DNA of 64,000 nt from Idiomarina rhizosphaerae (GTDB taxonomy: Bacteria; Pseudomonadota; Gammaproteobacteria; Enterobacterales; Alteromonadaceae), in assembly GCF_024159085.1 (NCBI RefSeq), contig NZ_JAMZDE010000007.1, positions 486,783 through 550,782 of the forward strand, given 5' to 3'. The translations under genes were made by a program, and so were the position numbers. This document shows positions 1 to 8,572 of this stretch, piece after piece. Every line of letters begins with the position of its first letter. The first letter of the stretch is position 1. The notes beneath the pieces are model-generated. The model did not search any database. It was given only the letters and a program-made list of their open reading frames with translations, and was not told the DNA's origin.

Positions 1-846
1 CTCGTTATCGGCAGAAGTTATCAATTGTTCAAGAAAAAATTCTAAATGCCCGCCAGCTTGAGCCGGAACAGGCCAGTCAATGGCTTTCTTAGCCAGAGCT
101 TTTATTGCTAAAGAGGCAGGCGACCTGGGGTAGGCCAATACCATAGGCTGTTGTTTTCTAACGGCTAAGCGCAAGTTATCATCAAAGGGTATAATCGCGG
201 CAAGCTCTAAAGCAACGTCTAAAAAGCGATCGGTTACTTTAGTTAATTTATTGAACAATACTTGTCCATCGCGCAGATTTCTTACCATATTGGCAACCAC
301 CTTGAATTTAAACAGGCCTTGCTCCCGGCTCAATACTTTTATCAGTGCATAAGCATCGGTAATTGATGTTGGCTCATCACAAACCACTAATAAAACATCC
401 TGTGACGCTCTGGCAAAGCTGACAACGGTATTACCAATACCAGCTGCAGTATCGACAATTAATACGTCATAGTTCCCCTGAAGCTGGCTGAAGGCTCTTA
501 TTAATCCGGCATGCTCAGATTCACTTAAGTCCACCATAGAGCGCGTACCTGAGGTGGCAGGCACAATTTTTATACCTTCCGGGCCTTCAATCAGAATATC
601 TTCTAATTCGCACTGACCACTCAACACATGAGAGAGGTTGCGCTCAACCCGAAGACCTAGCATCACATCGACGTTAGCCAAGCCTAAGTCGGCATCCAGC
701 ACTAATACTCGTTTGCCCTGTTTTGCCATTGCGATAGCCATATTCAGCGACACGTTGGTTTTCCCAACACCGCCTTTACCACCAGTTACCGCAATAACTT
801 TTACTTTCGATTGTTTCATTCTTCGCAGACCGCTTGCTTGATCCAT
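1..846 (-). CDS. flhG: FlhG (FleN/YlxH) MinD-like ATPase, 3' end off the window
   Basis: This is a MinD/ParA-family ATPase that limits polar flagellar number by antagonising FlhF. Reading the minus strand from ATG at 846 gives 282 codons with no stop before the window edge; the family is slightly longer, so only the C-terminus is missing. Visible motifs are the deviant Walker A (GGKGGVGKT, about residues 22-30), a DADLGLANVDV segment, and an IVDTAAG Walker B. The N-terminus has DQASGLR, matching the DQAxxLR element known in FlhG proteins to stimulate FlhF GTPase. It lies 56 bases downstream of flhF on the same strand, as in other polar flagellates. AAGAGA upstream is a modest ribosome binding site. 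Confidence 0.93.
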   Translation of the reverse strand, partial: MDQASGLRRMKQSKVKVIAVTGGKGGVGKTNVSLNMAIAMAKQGKRVLVLDADLGLANVDVMLGLRVERNLSHVLSGQCELEDILIEGPEGIKIVPATSGTRSMVDLSESEHAGLIRAFSQLQGNYDVLIVDTAAGIGNTVVSFARASQDVLLVVCDEPTSITDAYALIKVLSREQGLFKFKVVANMVRNLRDGQVLFNKLTKVTDRFLDVALELAAIIPFDDNLRLAVRKQQPMVLAYPRSPASLAIKALAKKAIDWPVPAQAGGHLEFFLEQLITSADNE

Positions 847-902
847 CGGGCGTATCTCTTTTCTGACTAGATTGATAACAGCTTCATATTATATTGGCTC
901 AT

Positions 903-2237
903 TCAGCGAGAAAACGCCTCATTCCAGTACGATTTTGGCACGTCTGACACTGAGGAACAAATGCTTTTATCAAGCAGGCGCTCAGCCTCGGCAACCATAA
1001 AGTTCGCATCCGCTACACGAATATCTTCAGGCACTTGCTGGCCATTTGTTAAATAACCAACCGGTAAGCCGTGTTCTATTGCTACGCTGATACTCTCACC
1101 TAAACTTAAGCATTCGTCCAGCTTAGTGAAAATGCAGCCAGACAAAGGCAGTGCTTTAAATTGCTTAACAGCATCCATCAGCACCTGGCTTTGCGACGTT
1201 GCCGACAACACCAAATACGGGCGAATACGAAGCCGTGAATTCTGAATTAACTGACTTAACTGTTCGTTCAAACGCTTATCGCGCTGACCCATGCCTGCCG
1301 TATCAATCAAAATGAGACTTTTTTGACGTAGCGCAAGTAATGCATCTGCCAGTTCCTGTGCATTTTTTGCCACTTTGACCGGACATCCTATTATACGACC
1401 ATAGGTTTGTAATTGTTCACTGGCACCAATACGAAAGGTGTCGGTGGTAATTAGAGCCACTTTATCGGCACCATGACGTTGCGCATAGCGAGCCGCTAAC
1501 TTTGCAATAGTAGTGGTTTTACCGACACCGGTGGGGCCGACTAACGCAACCGCTCCGCCGCGTGTCAAAATGTCGTCAGAGGTCGTATTCAACTGCCCCT
1601 CTAATAAATGCAGAGTCTGTTCCCATGCTTCGTCATCTGAGCCGCCTTCGGGAATAAAACACGCAATCTGGTCGGCTACTCGTTCGCTTAAGCCCATATG
1701 CATCAAACGGTTCATCAGCATAGACCGGGTTGGTTCTTCACGATCCATTTCTTGTTTCATTAAGCCGCTCAACTGGTGCTCCAGCAACTGGCGAATACCG
1801 TTTACCTGAGAGCGCAGTTCAGCAATGGCCTGGGAGTCATCTGCTGCTGGTGCATTTACTTGTTCAGGAAAAATATCGTCACTTAGCTGAGAATCGGCGA
1901 AGGCTTGTGGCTCTGGTTTTGATTCTGGTCGTTGTGTCGGCTCAGCAACTGCTTGCGCAGCAGTGCGTTGCGCAGGCTGTTCAGCCTGCATCTGACGCTG
2001 CAACAGTTCCTGCAAAGATTCAGCCGGTACTTCTGGTGTCTTTGATGCGGCTGGCTCGTTAGTTGCCTGCTCTGCCACAGGTTGTGCTTGCTGCGCATCC
2101 GGGTCAATAGCAGCAACCAGCTCAATACCGCCGTTCACTTTCTTATTGGACAGGATAATAGCATCCGGACCTAAGGTTTCTTTAACCTGTTGCAAACCAC
2201 GGCGCATATCTTCGGCAAAAAAGCGTTTAATCTTCAC
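903..2237 (-). CDS. flhF: FlhF, SRP-type GTPase for polar flagellum placement
   Basis: Signal-recognition-particle family GTPase that marks the pole where the flagellum is built. The 444-residue protein has the FlhF N-terminal segment (MKIKRFFAEDM), a long low-complexity Gln/Ala/Glu-rich linker (about residues 45-130), then the NG domain. G1 is GPTGVGKTT (about 234-242), followed by TTDTFRIGASEQ, the DTAG G3 motif and TKLDE. The start is GTG at 2237, preceded by GGGAG with a 6-base spacer; there is no better in-frame ATG. The gap to flhA upstream is only 12 bases, so translation from a common transcript is likely. The acidic, glutamine-rich linker is typical of the B domain and is poorly conserved. 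Confidence 0.95.
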   Translation of the reverse strand: MKIKRFFAEDMRRGLQQVKETLGPDAIILSNKKVNGGIELVAAIDPDAQQAQPVAEQATNEPAASKTPEVPAESLQELLQRQMQAEQPAQRTAAQAVAEPTQRPESKPEPQAFADSQLSDDIFPEQVNAPAADDSQAIAELRSQVNGIRQLLEHQLSGLMKQEMDREEPTRSMLMNRLMHMGLSERVADQIACFIPEGGSDDEAWEQTLHLLEGQLNTTSDDILTRGGAVALVGPTGVGKTTTIAKLAARYAQRHGADKVALITTDTFRIGASEQLQTYGRIIGCPVKVAKNAQELADALLALRQKSLILIDTAGMGQRDKRLNEQLSQLIQNSRLRIRPYLVLSATSQSQVLMDAVKQFKALPLSGCIFTKLDECLSLGESISVAIEHGLPVGYLTNGQQVPEDIRVADANFMVAEAERLLDKSICSSVSDVPKSYWNEAFSR

Positions 2238-2249
2238 AAGCGACTCCCG

Positions 2250-4403
2250 TTACTCTTGTGTGGCGGTTTGTTCACCACCGTTTTGTTGTCCACCAATTGA
2301 GCTGACAATACGAATTTGTTTATCATCCGGTACTTCCTGATAGGACAACACGCGCATACCATCGGTAGCGTGACGCGCAAATCGCGCCATGGTTGACCGT
2401 AGAAGCCCCGAGGTCAGCAGTACTGAAGGTTCACCATTCATTTCCTGCTGCTGATGCACTTCGCGTAATGACTGTTGCAGGCGTTCGGCCAAACCAGGTT
2501 CGATTCCGGCGCCTTGCTGATTTCCGTCATTACCAGCCATTTGCAGAGACTGATGCAACATCTGTTCCAACTCTGGTGCCAAAGTTATGACAGGCAGTTC
2601 CGCCGCCCCTTCAGCAATGTCCTGAACAATTAAACGGCGCAGTGAAATTCTCACCGCCGCGGTTAATACTTCTGGATCCTGACTACGGCCGGCGTACTCA
2701 ACCAAAGTTTGTACAATGGTGCGCATATCCCGAATCGCGATGCCTTCGTCCAGTAAGTTCTGCAATACTTTCACAAAGTTACCCAGTGACAATAGATCCG
2801 GAATCAGCCCCTCAACCAACTTAGGATGAGTGCGTCCCAGACGATCCAGCAGTTCTTGTGCTTCTTCATGACCCAGCAACTGAGACGCATGATTGGTTAC
2901 AATCTGACTCAAGTGCGTAGCAACTACGGTTGCAGCGTCAACCACGGTATAACCCAGAGTTTGTGCGTGCTCCCGCTGTTCCGGGCGGATCCAGACCGCA
3001 TCCAGCCCAAAGGCAGGATCGGTAGTTTTCTCACCGTCCAGTTCACCAAATACCTGCCCGGGGTTAATTGCCATTTCCCAGTCATGACGAATTTCAGCTT
3101 CACCCATAGTCACACCCATTAAAGTAATGCGGTAACTGTTGGGGCCTAAATCCAGGTTGTCCCGAATATGTACGGCGGGAACAAGGAAGCCAAACTCTTG
3201 AGACTGCTTCTTACGTACGCCTTTTATGCGCGACAGAAGCTCACCACCCTGCTGCTTATCCACCAACGGAATCAGGCGATAACCGACTTCCAGACCAATA
3301 GTATCCACATGGCGCACATCGTCCCAACTAAGCTCTTTTTGCTGTGCTTGCTGAACCTGTTGCTCTTGTTCTTTCTCAACCAGTTCACCTTCTTCGGTCT
3401 TGGTTTTCTTAAGTTTGAAATACGCGGCGCCTGCTAACACGGCGGACATACTTAAAAAAGCCAGATGCGGCATACCCGGAATAATCCCCATAGCAAAAAG
3501 TACCGCACTGGTAATAACCAAAACCTTGGGGTTATCAAGCAGCTGCAGAACAACCGCATCGCCCATGTCTTTGCTGTCATTTTCACGAGTAATAATAATG
3601 GCGGTTGCAACCGACAGTAATAGAGAAGGGATTTGCGCAACCAGACCATCACCAATAGTCAGTAGCGTATAAACTTCAATGGCTTCGTTAAAGGTTAAGC
3701 CATACTGAATCATACCTATCAGCAGACCACCGATAATATTAATAAATAGAATAAGAATACCGGCAATGGCGTCACCCTTTACGAACTTACTGGCACCATC
3801 CATAGAGCCGTAAAAATCCGCTTCACGAGTTACATCACTGCGCCGGGCTTTGGCCTCTTCCTGATTGATCAGACCAGCGTTAAGGTCAGCATCGATAGCC
3901 ATCTGCTTACCTGGCATAGCATCAAGGGTAAAACGGGCGGTTACTTCTGAAATACGGCCGGCACCTTTGGTAATAACCACAAAGTTGATAATAACCAGTA
4001 TCGCAAACACCACCAGACCCACAGTGTAGTTGCCGCCGATAACAACACTACCAAAAGCTTCAATCACCGAGCCCGCAGCCCCTGGACCATTATGACCTTC
4101 CAGCAAAACAATACGGGTTGAGGCAACGTTAAGGCTTAGGCGTAATACCGTGGCGATAAGCAATACGGTAGGAAAAGCGGCGAAATCAAGCGGACGTTGG
4201 GTATAAACCGCCACCAGCATAACCACCAGTGACAGGGTAATTGAAAACGAAAACAAAATATCGAGCACCATGGCCGGAATGGGCAAAACAACCATGGCCA
4301 GAATAGCCATAATAGCCACAGGCGTGCCGAAACCTTTGATAAGGTGCGCATTGTTCTGTGTGAAATTTCTTAAATTTACTAACTTTTCGGCACCGCTCGC
4401 CAT
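2250..4403 (-). CDS. flhA: FlhA, flagellar type III export gate protein
   Basis: Inner-membrane export gate subunit of the flagellar type III secretion apparatus. The N-terminal half (to about residue 330) has several hydrophobic segments, including a VVLPIPAMVLDILFSFSI stretch and the FHIPEP-type region NVASTRIVLLEGH. The C-terminal half is the soluble domain that docks chaperone-substrate complexes. I choose ATG at 4403 (717 residues): AGGAAG lies just upstream, the length suits the family, and a sigma54-like promoter covers the only longer start (TTG at 4451). First gene of the flhA-flhF-flhG unit. Confidence 0.95.
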   Translation of the reverse strand: MASGAEKLVNLRNFTQNNAHLIKGFGTPVAIMAILAMVVLPIPAMVLDILFSFSITLSLVVMLVAVYTQRPLDFAAFPTVLLIATVLRLSLNVASTRIVLLEGHNGPGAAGSVIEAFGSVVIGGNYTVGLVVFAILVIINFVVITKGAGRISEVTARFTLDAMPGKQMAIDADLNAGLINQEEAKARRSDVTREADFYGSMDGASKFVKGDAIAGILILFINIIGGLLIGMIQYGLTFNEAIEVYTLLTIGDGLVAQIPSLLLSVATAIIITRENDSKDMGDAVVLQLLDNPKVLVITSAVLFAMGIIPGMPHLAFLSMSAVLAGAAYFKLKKTKTEEGELVEKEQEQQVQQAQQKELSWDDVRHVDTIGLEVGYRLIPLVDKQQGGELLSRIKGVRKKQSQEFGFLVPAVHIRDNLDLGPNSYRITLMGVTMGEAEIRHDWEMAINPGQVFGELDGEKTTDPAFGLDAVWIRPEQREHAQTLGYTVVDAATVVATHLSQIVTNHASQLLGHEEAQELLDRLGRTHPKLVEGLIPDLLSLGNFVKVLQNLLDEGIAIRDMRTIVQTLVEYAGRSQDPEVLTAAVRISLRRLIVQDIAEGAAELPVITLAPELEQMLHQSLQMAGNDGNQQGAGIEPGLAERLQQSLREVHQQQEMNGEPSVLLTSGLLRSTMARFARHATDGMRVLSYQEVPDDKQIRIVSSIGGQQNGGEQTATQE

Positions 4404-4446
4404 ACGTCTTCCTGTTGCGTCAAAAAGTTGAACCTGCGATGTTTTA

Positions 4447-4462
4447 TTCAAGAATCGAGCCA
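4447..4462 (-). promoter_or_regulatory. Candidate sigma54 promoter of flhA
   Basis: On the minus strand the sequence reads TGGCTCGATTCTTGAA: a GG at -24, a 10-base gap, then GA where GC is expected at -12. It matches the sigma54 consensus except for that base. It ends about 43 bases before the flhA ATG. FlhA is sigma54-dependent in several polar flagellates, which supports the call; the imperfect -12 keeps confidence moderate. Confidence 0.5.
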
Positions 4463-4570
4463 GCTTTTATTTTATTCGGAGGTTATCTTACATTCGTTTC
4501 AGTTGGGGCTTACAGACAAAGCTTAAGCAGCTTCTATACTCGTTGCTCTTTTTCAAAATAATGTGTTTTT

Positions 4571-4987
4571 ATGCGCGGTTACTCTCTTATGGAATTGGTC
4601 GTAGCATTGGCTGTCAGTGCGATGCTTGGTGCTTCGGCCCTGCCAATATTTACTCAGCAGACAGAGTCTTTGTTGCTTCAAAAAGAAGCTGGCCGCTGGC
4701 TGTCTTATCTGCAGTTGGTAAAAGCCAGGTCCATAGCAAATAAGGAATCTATTGAAGTCGACTTAGTCACATTCAGCGATGACTCCGAAGCCTCACGTAT
4801 TCAAACCAAGTACACCTACAGCCCTTCCGCGTCGCTTACTTTTTATGGAGAGTCAGCTGCCGCAACACCAGGGCATATCAGGCTAATAGGCAAAAGCAGA
4901 CAGGCAAAAGTCATCATCAGCAGTATCGGTCGTATTCGATTGTGCTTAAGTGAGGGTAATTCACTTCCGGGAATCCCCTCATGTTAA
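4571..4987 (+). CDS. ppdA: Type IV pilus minor pilin, PpdA (GspH/FimT) type
   Basis: Prepilin with a very short leader: MRG, then YSLMELVVAL, the class III signal with Glu at mature position 5. A single hydrophobic helix follows and then a beta-rich tail. The C-terminal stretch PGHIRL...GRIRLC ending in Cys resembles the end of E. coli PpdA, recalled from memory rather than aligned. Minor pseudopilins of this type help prime pilus assembly at the inner membrane. It is the first of four prepilin-like genes on the plus strand, divergent from flhA. No clear Shine-Dalgarno precedes the ATG; the start is set by the leader peptide. Confidence 0.82.
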   Translation: MRGYSLMELVVALAVSAMLGASALPIFTQQTESLLLQKEAGRWLSYLQLVKARSIANKESIEVDLVTFSDDSEASRIQTKYTYSPSASLTFYGESAAATPGHIRLIGKSRQAKVIISSIGRIRLCLSEGNSLPGIPSC

Positions 4988-5481
4988 TGACTTCTGAGCG
5001 CGGCAGTAGCTTGGTAGAAGTTCTTATAGCCTCGGCTATTGGCGCGATAGTTGTTCTGGCGGCGCAGCAACAAATGCAATGGCAAACAGGAGTGCAACAC
5101 CGCAAGCTAATGCAGGTCAATTTACTATTAAGTGCTCAGTCAGTTGCAAATCAGTTTTTTGAAACTTTAAAAAATACTGCCGAAACGCAAATTTCGAACC
5201 CTCAGGGCTATTGCTATTTGTTTCCTCAGCAAAACGGAGGCTCAGTTGGCTTCCGAGTCAGGAATGAACAGCTACAGCATAACTCAATGACTCTCGATTG
5301 CGCCGGGTATGGCTGGCAGTCCCTTACCGATAAGTCTCAATTCAAAGTCACGCAATTTACTGCTGACTCTTACTCTCCGGAATCTGGTACTGGGTTATCA
5401 AAGCTCGTTGTAATTTTTACCGTTACCAGCAATGCACAGACACATGTTTTCAAACGAACAATCACTCCTCAGGTTAACTAA
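4981..5481 (+). CDS. ppdB: Minor pilin, PpdB (GspJ/PilW) type
   Basis: Prepilin-like protein of 164-166 residues. The leader ends ERG, followed by SSLVEVLIASAIGAIVVLAA, with Glu at mature position 5. The middle holds GFRVRNEQL...LDCAGYGW, similar in spacing to the E. coli PpdB region around its GFR and CxGxGW motifs. Two starts are possible, ATG at 4981 or at 4987; both overlap the ppdA stop, which implies translational coupling. It is predicted to sit in the pilus tip complex with the neighbouring minor pilins. Confidence 0.78.
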   Translation: MLMTSERGSSLVEVLIASAIGAIVVLAAQQQMQWQTGVQHRKLMQVNLLLSAQSVANQFFETLKNTAETQISNPQGYCYLFPQQNGGSVGFRVRNEQLQHNSMTLDCAGYGWQSLTDKSQFKVTQFTADSYSPESGTGLSKLVVIFTVTSNAQTHVFKRTITPQVN

Positions 5482-5493
5482 CTGGAGCTTACT

Positions 5494-5688
5494 ATGAACG
5501 CGAAAGGATTCGCTCTGATACTCACCTTAGTAACACTCATAAGCTTGAGTTCAGCCAGCTTAGCTGCGCTGCTTTTTTACGCGCAAATGATAGGAGCTCA
5601 GCAACATCATCAATGGCAACAGCTTTCTCAGCAACTTCAGCAAGATTTCGAAGCAGAGCGCAGGGCTTATGAACTGGCACAAGAATAA
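5494..5688 (+). CDS. Short prepilin-like protein in the YgdB (GspK/PilX) position
   Basis: A 64-residue protein: a KG cleavage site, then FALILTLVTLISL, a hydrophobic helix, then a Gln-rich amphipathic tail. It lacks Glu at mature position 5, as GspK, PilX and YgdB proteins do, and it lies in the slot ygdB occupies in the enterobacterial operon. It is about half the length I expect for YgdB (roughly 130 residues), so the globular domain is absent. Start ATG at 5494 has GGAG upstream. Its end overlaps the start of the next gene by 20 bases. It could be a reduced functional pilin or a decayed gene. Confidence 0.65.
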   Translation: MNAKGFALILTLVTLISLSSASLAALLFYAQMIGAQQHHQWQQLSQQLQQDFEAERRAYELAQE

Positions 5689-6013
5689 AGGCTTTTCTCT
5701 GGTTGAAGTGTTGGCCGGAGCTGCGCTAGTCGCTCTTTGGTCCGTCAGTAGCCTGAAGATTTTACAGGTTGGATTATCGGCGATTGACCGTACCCATACA
5801 AAAGCAAAGGCGGTGGAGGTTTTGATGACTTATTTAAGTGAGGCTCAACAAACGTGGGCTAAAGGTAATAACCCGGAACTATCAAGGAAAACCGGGCAAC
5901 TTCATTTAACAGCAAAACTCACTTCTATTGACCAGTTTAACGCTACCACCAAAGTCACAGTGTCCTGGGGAAAAGATAACGAACTGACCCAAACATTCTG
6001 GCTTTCCCGATAA
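5669..6013 (+). CDS. ppdC: Minor pilin, PpdC (GspI/PilV) type
   Basis: Small prepilin of 114 residues: leader MNWHKNKG, then FSLVEVLAGAALVALWSVSS with Glu at mature position 5. The rest is a short helix and beta segment (TTKVTVSWGK...TFWLSR), as in GspI/PilV-type minor pilins. It starts inside the preceding prepilin gene and is the last of the operon. Together the order H-J-K-I fits a complete minor-pilin priming set, but there is no PilY1-like adhesin and no major pilin here. Confidence 0.75.
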   Translation: MNWHKNKGFSLVEVLAGAALVALWSVSSLKILQVGLSAIDRTHTKAKAVEVLMTYLSEAQQTWAKGNNPELSRKTGQLHLTAKLTSIDQFNATTKVTVSWGKDNELTQTFWLSR

Positions 6014-6041
6014 ATTAGCAAAAACTTATTTATAAGATATA

Positions 6042-6296
6042 ATGAATAAAATTCAATGGACAAAAAAAGCGGTAAAGCAACTGCATAGAATTGCGCAAAA
6101 CGATAAAGAAAGGGTCTTTAGTAAAATTACAACCCTTCGTCAGTTCCCTGACTGCTTAAACATAAAAAAGCTGAAAGGATTTGAGGATATTTATCGACTG
6201 AGAGTTGGCCGTTACCGGGTATTATTTCTATTTGTCGAAACTATTAAAGTCATTCGTATCAAAGAGGTGAGAAAACGAGATGAGCGCACCTACTGA
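6042..6296 (+). CDS. RelE/ParE-superfamily toxin
   Basis: An 84-residue basic protein with the RelE/ParE fold pattern: an N-terminal WTKKAVKQLHRIAQND helix, a GFEDIYRLRVGRYRVLF strand pair, and a basic C-terminus (IKEVRKRDERTY). Such toxins usually cleave mRNA in the ribosome or, for ParE, poison gyrase; which applies is not decidable here. The toxin gene comes first and overlaps the antitoxin gene by 17 bases, a toxin-first order seen in HigBA-type and related modules. An A/T-rich segment with a TATAAT-like box lies right at the start codon. Confidence 0.85.
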   Translation: MNKIQWTKKAVKQLHRIAQNDKERVFSKITTLRQFPDCLNIKKLKGFEDIYRLRVGRYRVLFLFVETIKVIRIKEVRKRDERTY

Positions 6297-6612
6297 TGTA
6301 CAAATCATCGAAAGAAACGGCCAGCCGGAATACGCCGTCATACCTTATGAAGACTACCTATCACTTCTGCATTCACAGACAGAGGGTGAGTTTATTCCCC
6401 ATGAAGTTGTGGAAATAAGCTTATTTACGGGGGGGAACATGGTAGCAGCCTGGCGGAGGCATAAAAAAATCAGTCAAACTGAGCTCGCCCAAAAACTCGG
6501 TGTTTCCCAATCAGCAGTAGCTCAAATGGAGCGCCCCGGTTACAACCACAGAAGCAACACGCTAAAACGTATTGCTGATGCTTTGGGTATTACTATAGAA
6601 CAACTGTTTTAA
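6280..6612 (+). CDS. Xre-family antitoxin with a Phd/YefM-like N-terminal segment
   Basis: A 110-residue protein. The C-terminal half (about residues 55-110) is a Cro/CI-type helix-turn-helix: KISQTELAQKLGVSQSAVAQME followed by a TLKRIADALGI recognition tail. The N-terminal half, QIIERNGQPEYAVIPYEDYLSLL, resembles the start of Phd/YefM or similar antitoxins and may contact the toxin. It probably neutralises the upstream RelE-like toxin and represses the operon. Its stop codon abuts the convergent ispH stop with no gap and no obvious terminator. Confidence 0.85.
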   Translation: MSAPTDVQIIERNGQPEYAVIPYEDYLSLLHSQTEGEFIPHEVVEISLFTGGNMVAAWRRHKKISQTELAQKLGVSQSAVAQMERPGYNHRSNTLKRIADALGITIEQLF

Positions 6613-7557
6613 TTAACCCACCGGGTGCGGTCTTAGCTCCGGTGGAATTGAAAAGGTAATATTTTCTTCGCGGCCGCTCAGTTCTACTGCGGTTTTACCG
6701 CCCCATTCCTGTAGCTTAGCAATGACTTCTTTGACCAACACTTCGGGGGCAGAAGCGCCAGCGGTTACAGCCACCTTCTCGTGACCTTCTAACCAGGCTT
6801 TATCAATACAGCTGGCGTCATCAATTAGGTATGCCGGAGTTCCCATTTTCTCGGAAAGCTCGCGTAAGCGGTTTGAGTTTGAGCTGTTACGCGCGCCGAC
6901 TACCAACATGACATCGGCATCGCTGGCTAATTCACGTACCGCATCCTGACGGTTTTGAGTGGCATAGCAAATATCATCTTTACGCGGACCGTTAATCTCA
7001 GGGAATTTTTGGCGCAAAGCATCAATTACATCGGCTGTATCATCAACCGATAAGGTGGTCTGGCTCATGTAATGCAGGTTTCCCGGGTCTTTCACTGCGA
7101 GCTGAGCAACATCTTCTGGTGATTCCACAAGGTAGATACCGCCCTCATCGTTCTTATACTGCCCCATAGTCCCTTCAACTTCAGGGTGCCCGGCGTGGCC
7201 AATTAGAATGCATTCATGCCCTTTACGACTGGCCCGGGTAACTTCCATATGGACTTTGGTCACCAATGGGCAAGTCGCGTCAAATACCCGCAGACCGCGA
7301 TCTTTGGCTTCCTGGCGAACCGCCTGAGAAACGCCATGGGCGCTAAAAATAACGATTTGATCGTCTGGTACTTCGTGCAACTCTTCTACAAAGACCGCAC
7401 CGGCCTCGCGCAGTTTACTGACAACGTATTTGTTGTGAACCACCTCGTGACGCACGTAAATTGGCGGCTCAAATATTTCTAAAGCCCGCTCAACAATAGT
7501 TATAGCGCGATCAACTCCGGCACAAAAGCCCCGTGGGTTCGCTAACAAAATTTGCAT
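6613..7557 (-). CDS. ispH: 4-hydroxy-3-methylbut-2-enyl diphosphate reductase
   Basis: Last enzyme of the MEP isoprenoid pathway; an iron-sulfur reductase that makes IPP and DMAPP from HMBPP. The 314-residue protein has the three cluster cysteines in the expected places: Cys12 (GFCAGVDRA), Cys96 (DATCPLV) and Cys197 (CYATQNRQ). Full length, ATG start at 7557. It is the distal gene of ribF-ileS-lspA-fkpB-ispH, the usual gammaproteobacterial order. Confidence 0.98.
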   Translation of the reverse strand: MQILLANPRGFCAGVDRAITIVERALEIFEPPIYVRHEVVHNKYVVSKLREAGAVFVEELHEVPDDQIVIFSAHGVSQAVRQEAKDRGLRVFDATCPLVTKVHMEVTRASRKGHECILIGHAGHPEVEGTMGQYKNDEGGIYLVESPEDVAQLAVKDPGNLHYMSQTTLSVDDTADVIDALRQKFPEINGPRKDDICYATQNRQDAVRELASDADVMLVVGARNSSNSNRLRELSEKMGTPAYLIDDASCIDKAWLEGHEKVAVTAGASAPEVLVKEVIAKLQEWGGKTAVELSGREENITFSIPPELRPHPVG

Positions 7558-7593
7558 CAGTTCCTCCTGCGTTCAGCCCGGTTTATTAACCAA

Positions 7594-8034
7594 TCATGGC
7601 TCAACGCTAATAATCTCTACTTCAAAAATCACCGTTTGTCCGGCCAACGGGTGATTAAAATCGATGGTGACTGTTGGACCTTCAACTTTACGAACAATTC
7701 CCGGTAAATCGGTACCGTCCGGTTGAGTGAAAGCCAAAATGGCTCCAACTTCCGGTTTCGTTTCATCGTTAAATTTTGCCGAATCAACATAATAATAGTT
7801 GTCCGGGTTCGGTTCACCAAAGGCGTCTTTAGGCTCTAACGTGAACTCGCGTTCCGCCCCTTCGCGCAGCCCTACCAGGCACGCTTCAAAGTTTTCGGTC
7901 AGATTGCCATCGCCCATCCGGAATCTGGCAGGCTTACCTGACATTTTTGTGCTGTCTGCAACCGAGCCATCGGCCAGTTTAATGGTGAAGTGCATCACCA
8001 CTTCCCGTCCGTGCTCTATAGGTAAACGACTCAA
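7594..8034 (-). CDS. fkpB: FKBP-type peptidyl-prolyl isomerase, SlpA/FkpB type
   Basis: Small FKBP-fold prolyl isomerase and chaperone found next to ispH. It shows HFTIKLADGSVADST, GKPARFRMGDG and DFNHPLAGQTVIFEVEI, the SlpA-type FKBP core with its inserted flap. I place the start at TTG 8034 (146 residues): AAGGAG sits 6 bases upstream, overlapping the lspA stop codon, and the family is about 150 residues. Longer readings run into lspA without support, and the first internal ATG (7995) would remove the first strand. Confidence 0.92.
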   Translation of the reverse strand: MSRLPIEHGREVVMHFTIKLADGSVADSTKMSGKPARFRMGDGNLTENFEACLVGLREGAEREFTLEPKDAFGEPNPDNYYYVDSAKFNDETKPEVGAILAFTQPDGTDLPGIVRKVEGPTVTIDFNHPLAGQTVIFEVEIISVEP

Positions 8035-8044
8035 ATGAAACTCC

Positions 8045-8572
8045 TTACTGCCCGTGACCGTTCTCGGCTTTGTCCCGACGGTTATCAAAAAAAGCTTCCA
8101 ATAACATGAGTGCAGCACCGATAGTAATGGCCATATCAGCTACATTAAATGCAGGCCAATGCCAGCCCTGATAATGAACATCAAAAAAGTCGATGACATA
8201 ACCATACATTAAACGGTCAGCTACGTTGCCAATAGCCCCGGCCATAATCAGAGAAAAGGCTAAATTTTGGCGCCATAAACCCACCGGGTTGCGGCGCATC
8301 CAGATAAGCAGCACCACGCTGATAGCAATAGCAATGGCGGTGAAAAACCAACGTTGCCAACCGCCACCGTCACTTAAAAAGCTAAAAGCCGCACCGTAAT
8401 TGTGCACGTAAGTTAAGTTGAATAGCCCGTCAATTAAAACTCGGCTTTCATAAAGCTCAAACTCACCCGCCACCCAAATTTTAGTAATTTGATCAATAAC
8501 CACCAGCAACAAGGTCAACCACAAAAAACGCAGCCCAGTTGCACGGTTAGTCTGGTTAGAAAAATCAGGCAA
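8045..8572 (-). CDS. lspA: Lipoprotein signal peptidase (signal peptidase II)
   Basis: Inner-membrane aspartyl protease that removes prolipoprotein signal peptides. It has four hydrophobic segments and the catalytic-region motifs [15 protein letters not shown] and FNVADMAI; the aspartates of the last two are the expected catalytic pair. I choose TTG at 8572: GAGGAG lies 7 bases upstream and the resulting 175 residues match the family, whereas the longer frame has no such site. The start overlaps the ileS stop by 8 bases, implying coupled translation. Confidence 0.95.
   Translation of the reverse strand: MPDFSNQTNRATGLRFLWLTLLLVVIDQITKIWVAGEFELYESRVLIDGLFNLTYVHNYGAAFSFLSDGGGWQRWFFTAIAIAISVVLLIWMRRNPVGLWRQNLAFSLIMAGAIGNVADRLMYGYVIDFFDVHYQGWHWPAFNVADMAITIGAALMLLEAFFDNRRDKAENGHGQ

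Noticed and set aside
1513..2125. Open frames on both strands inside flhF
   Set aside because: They overlap the clearly conserved flhF coding sequence and show no family motifs.
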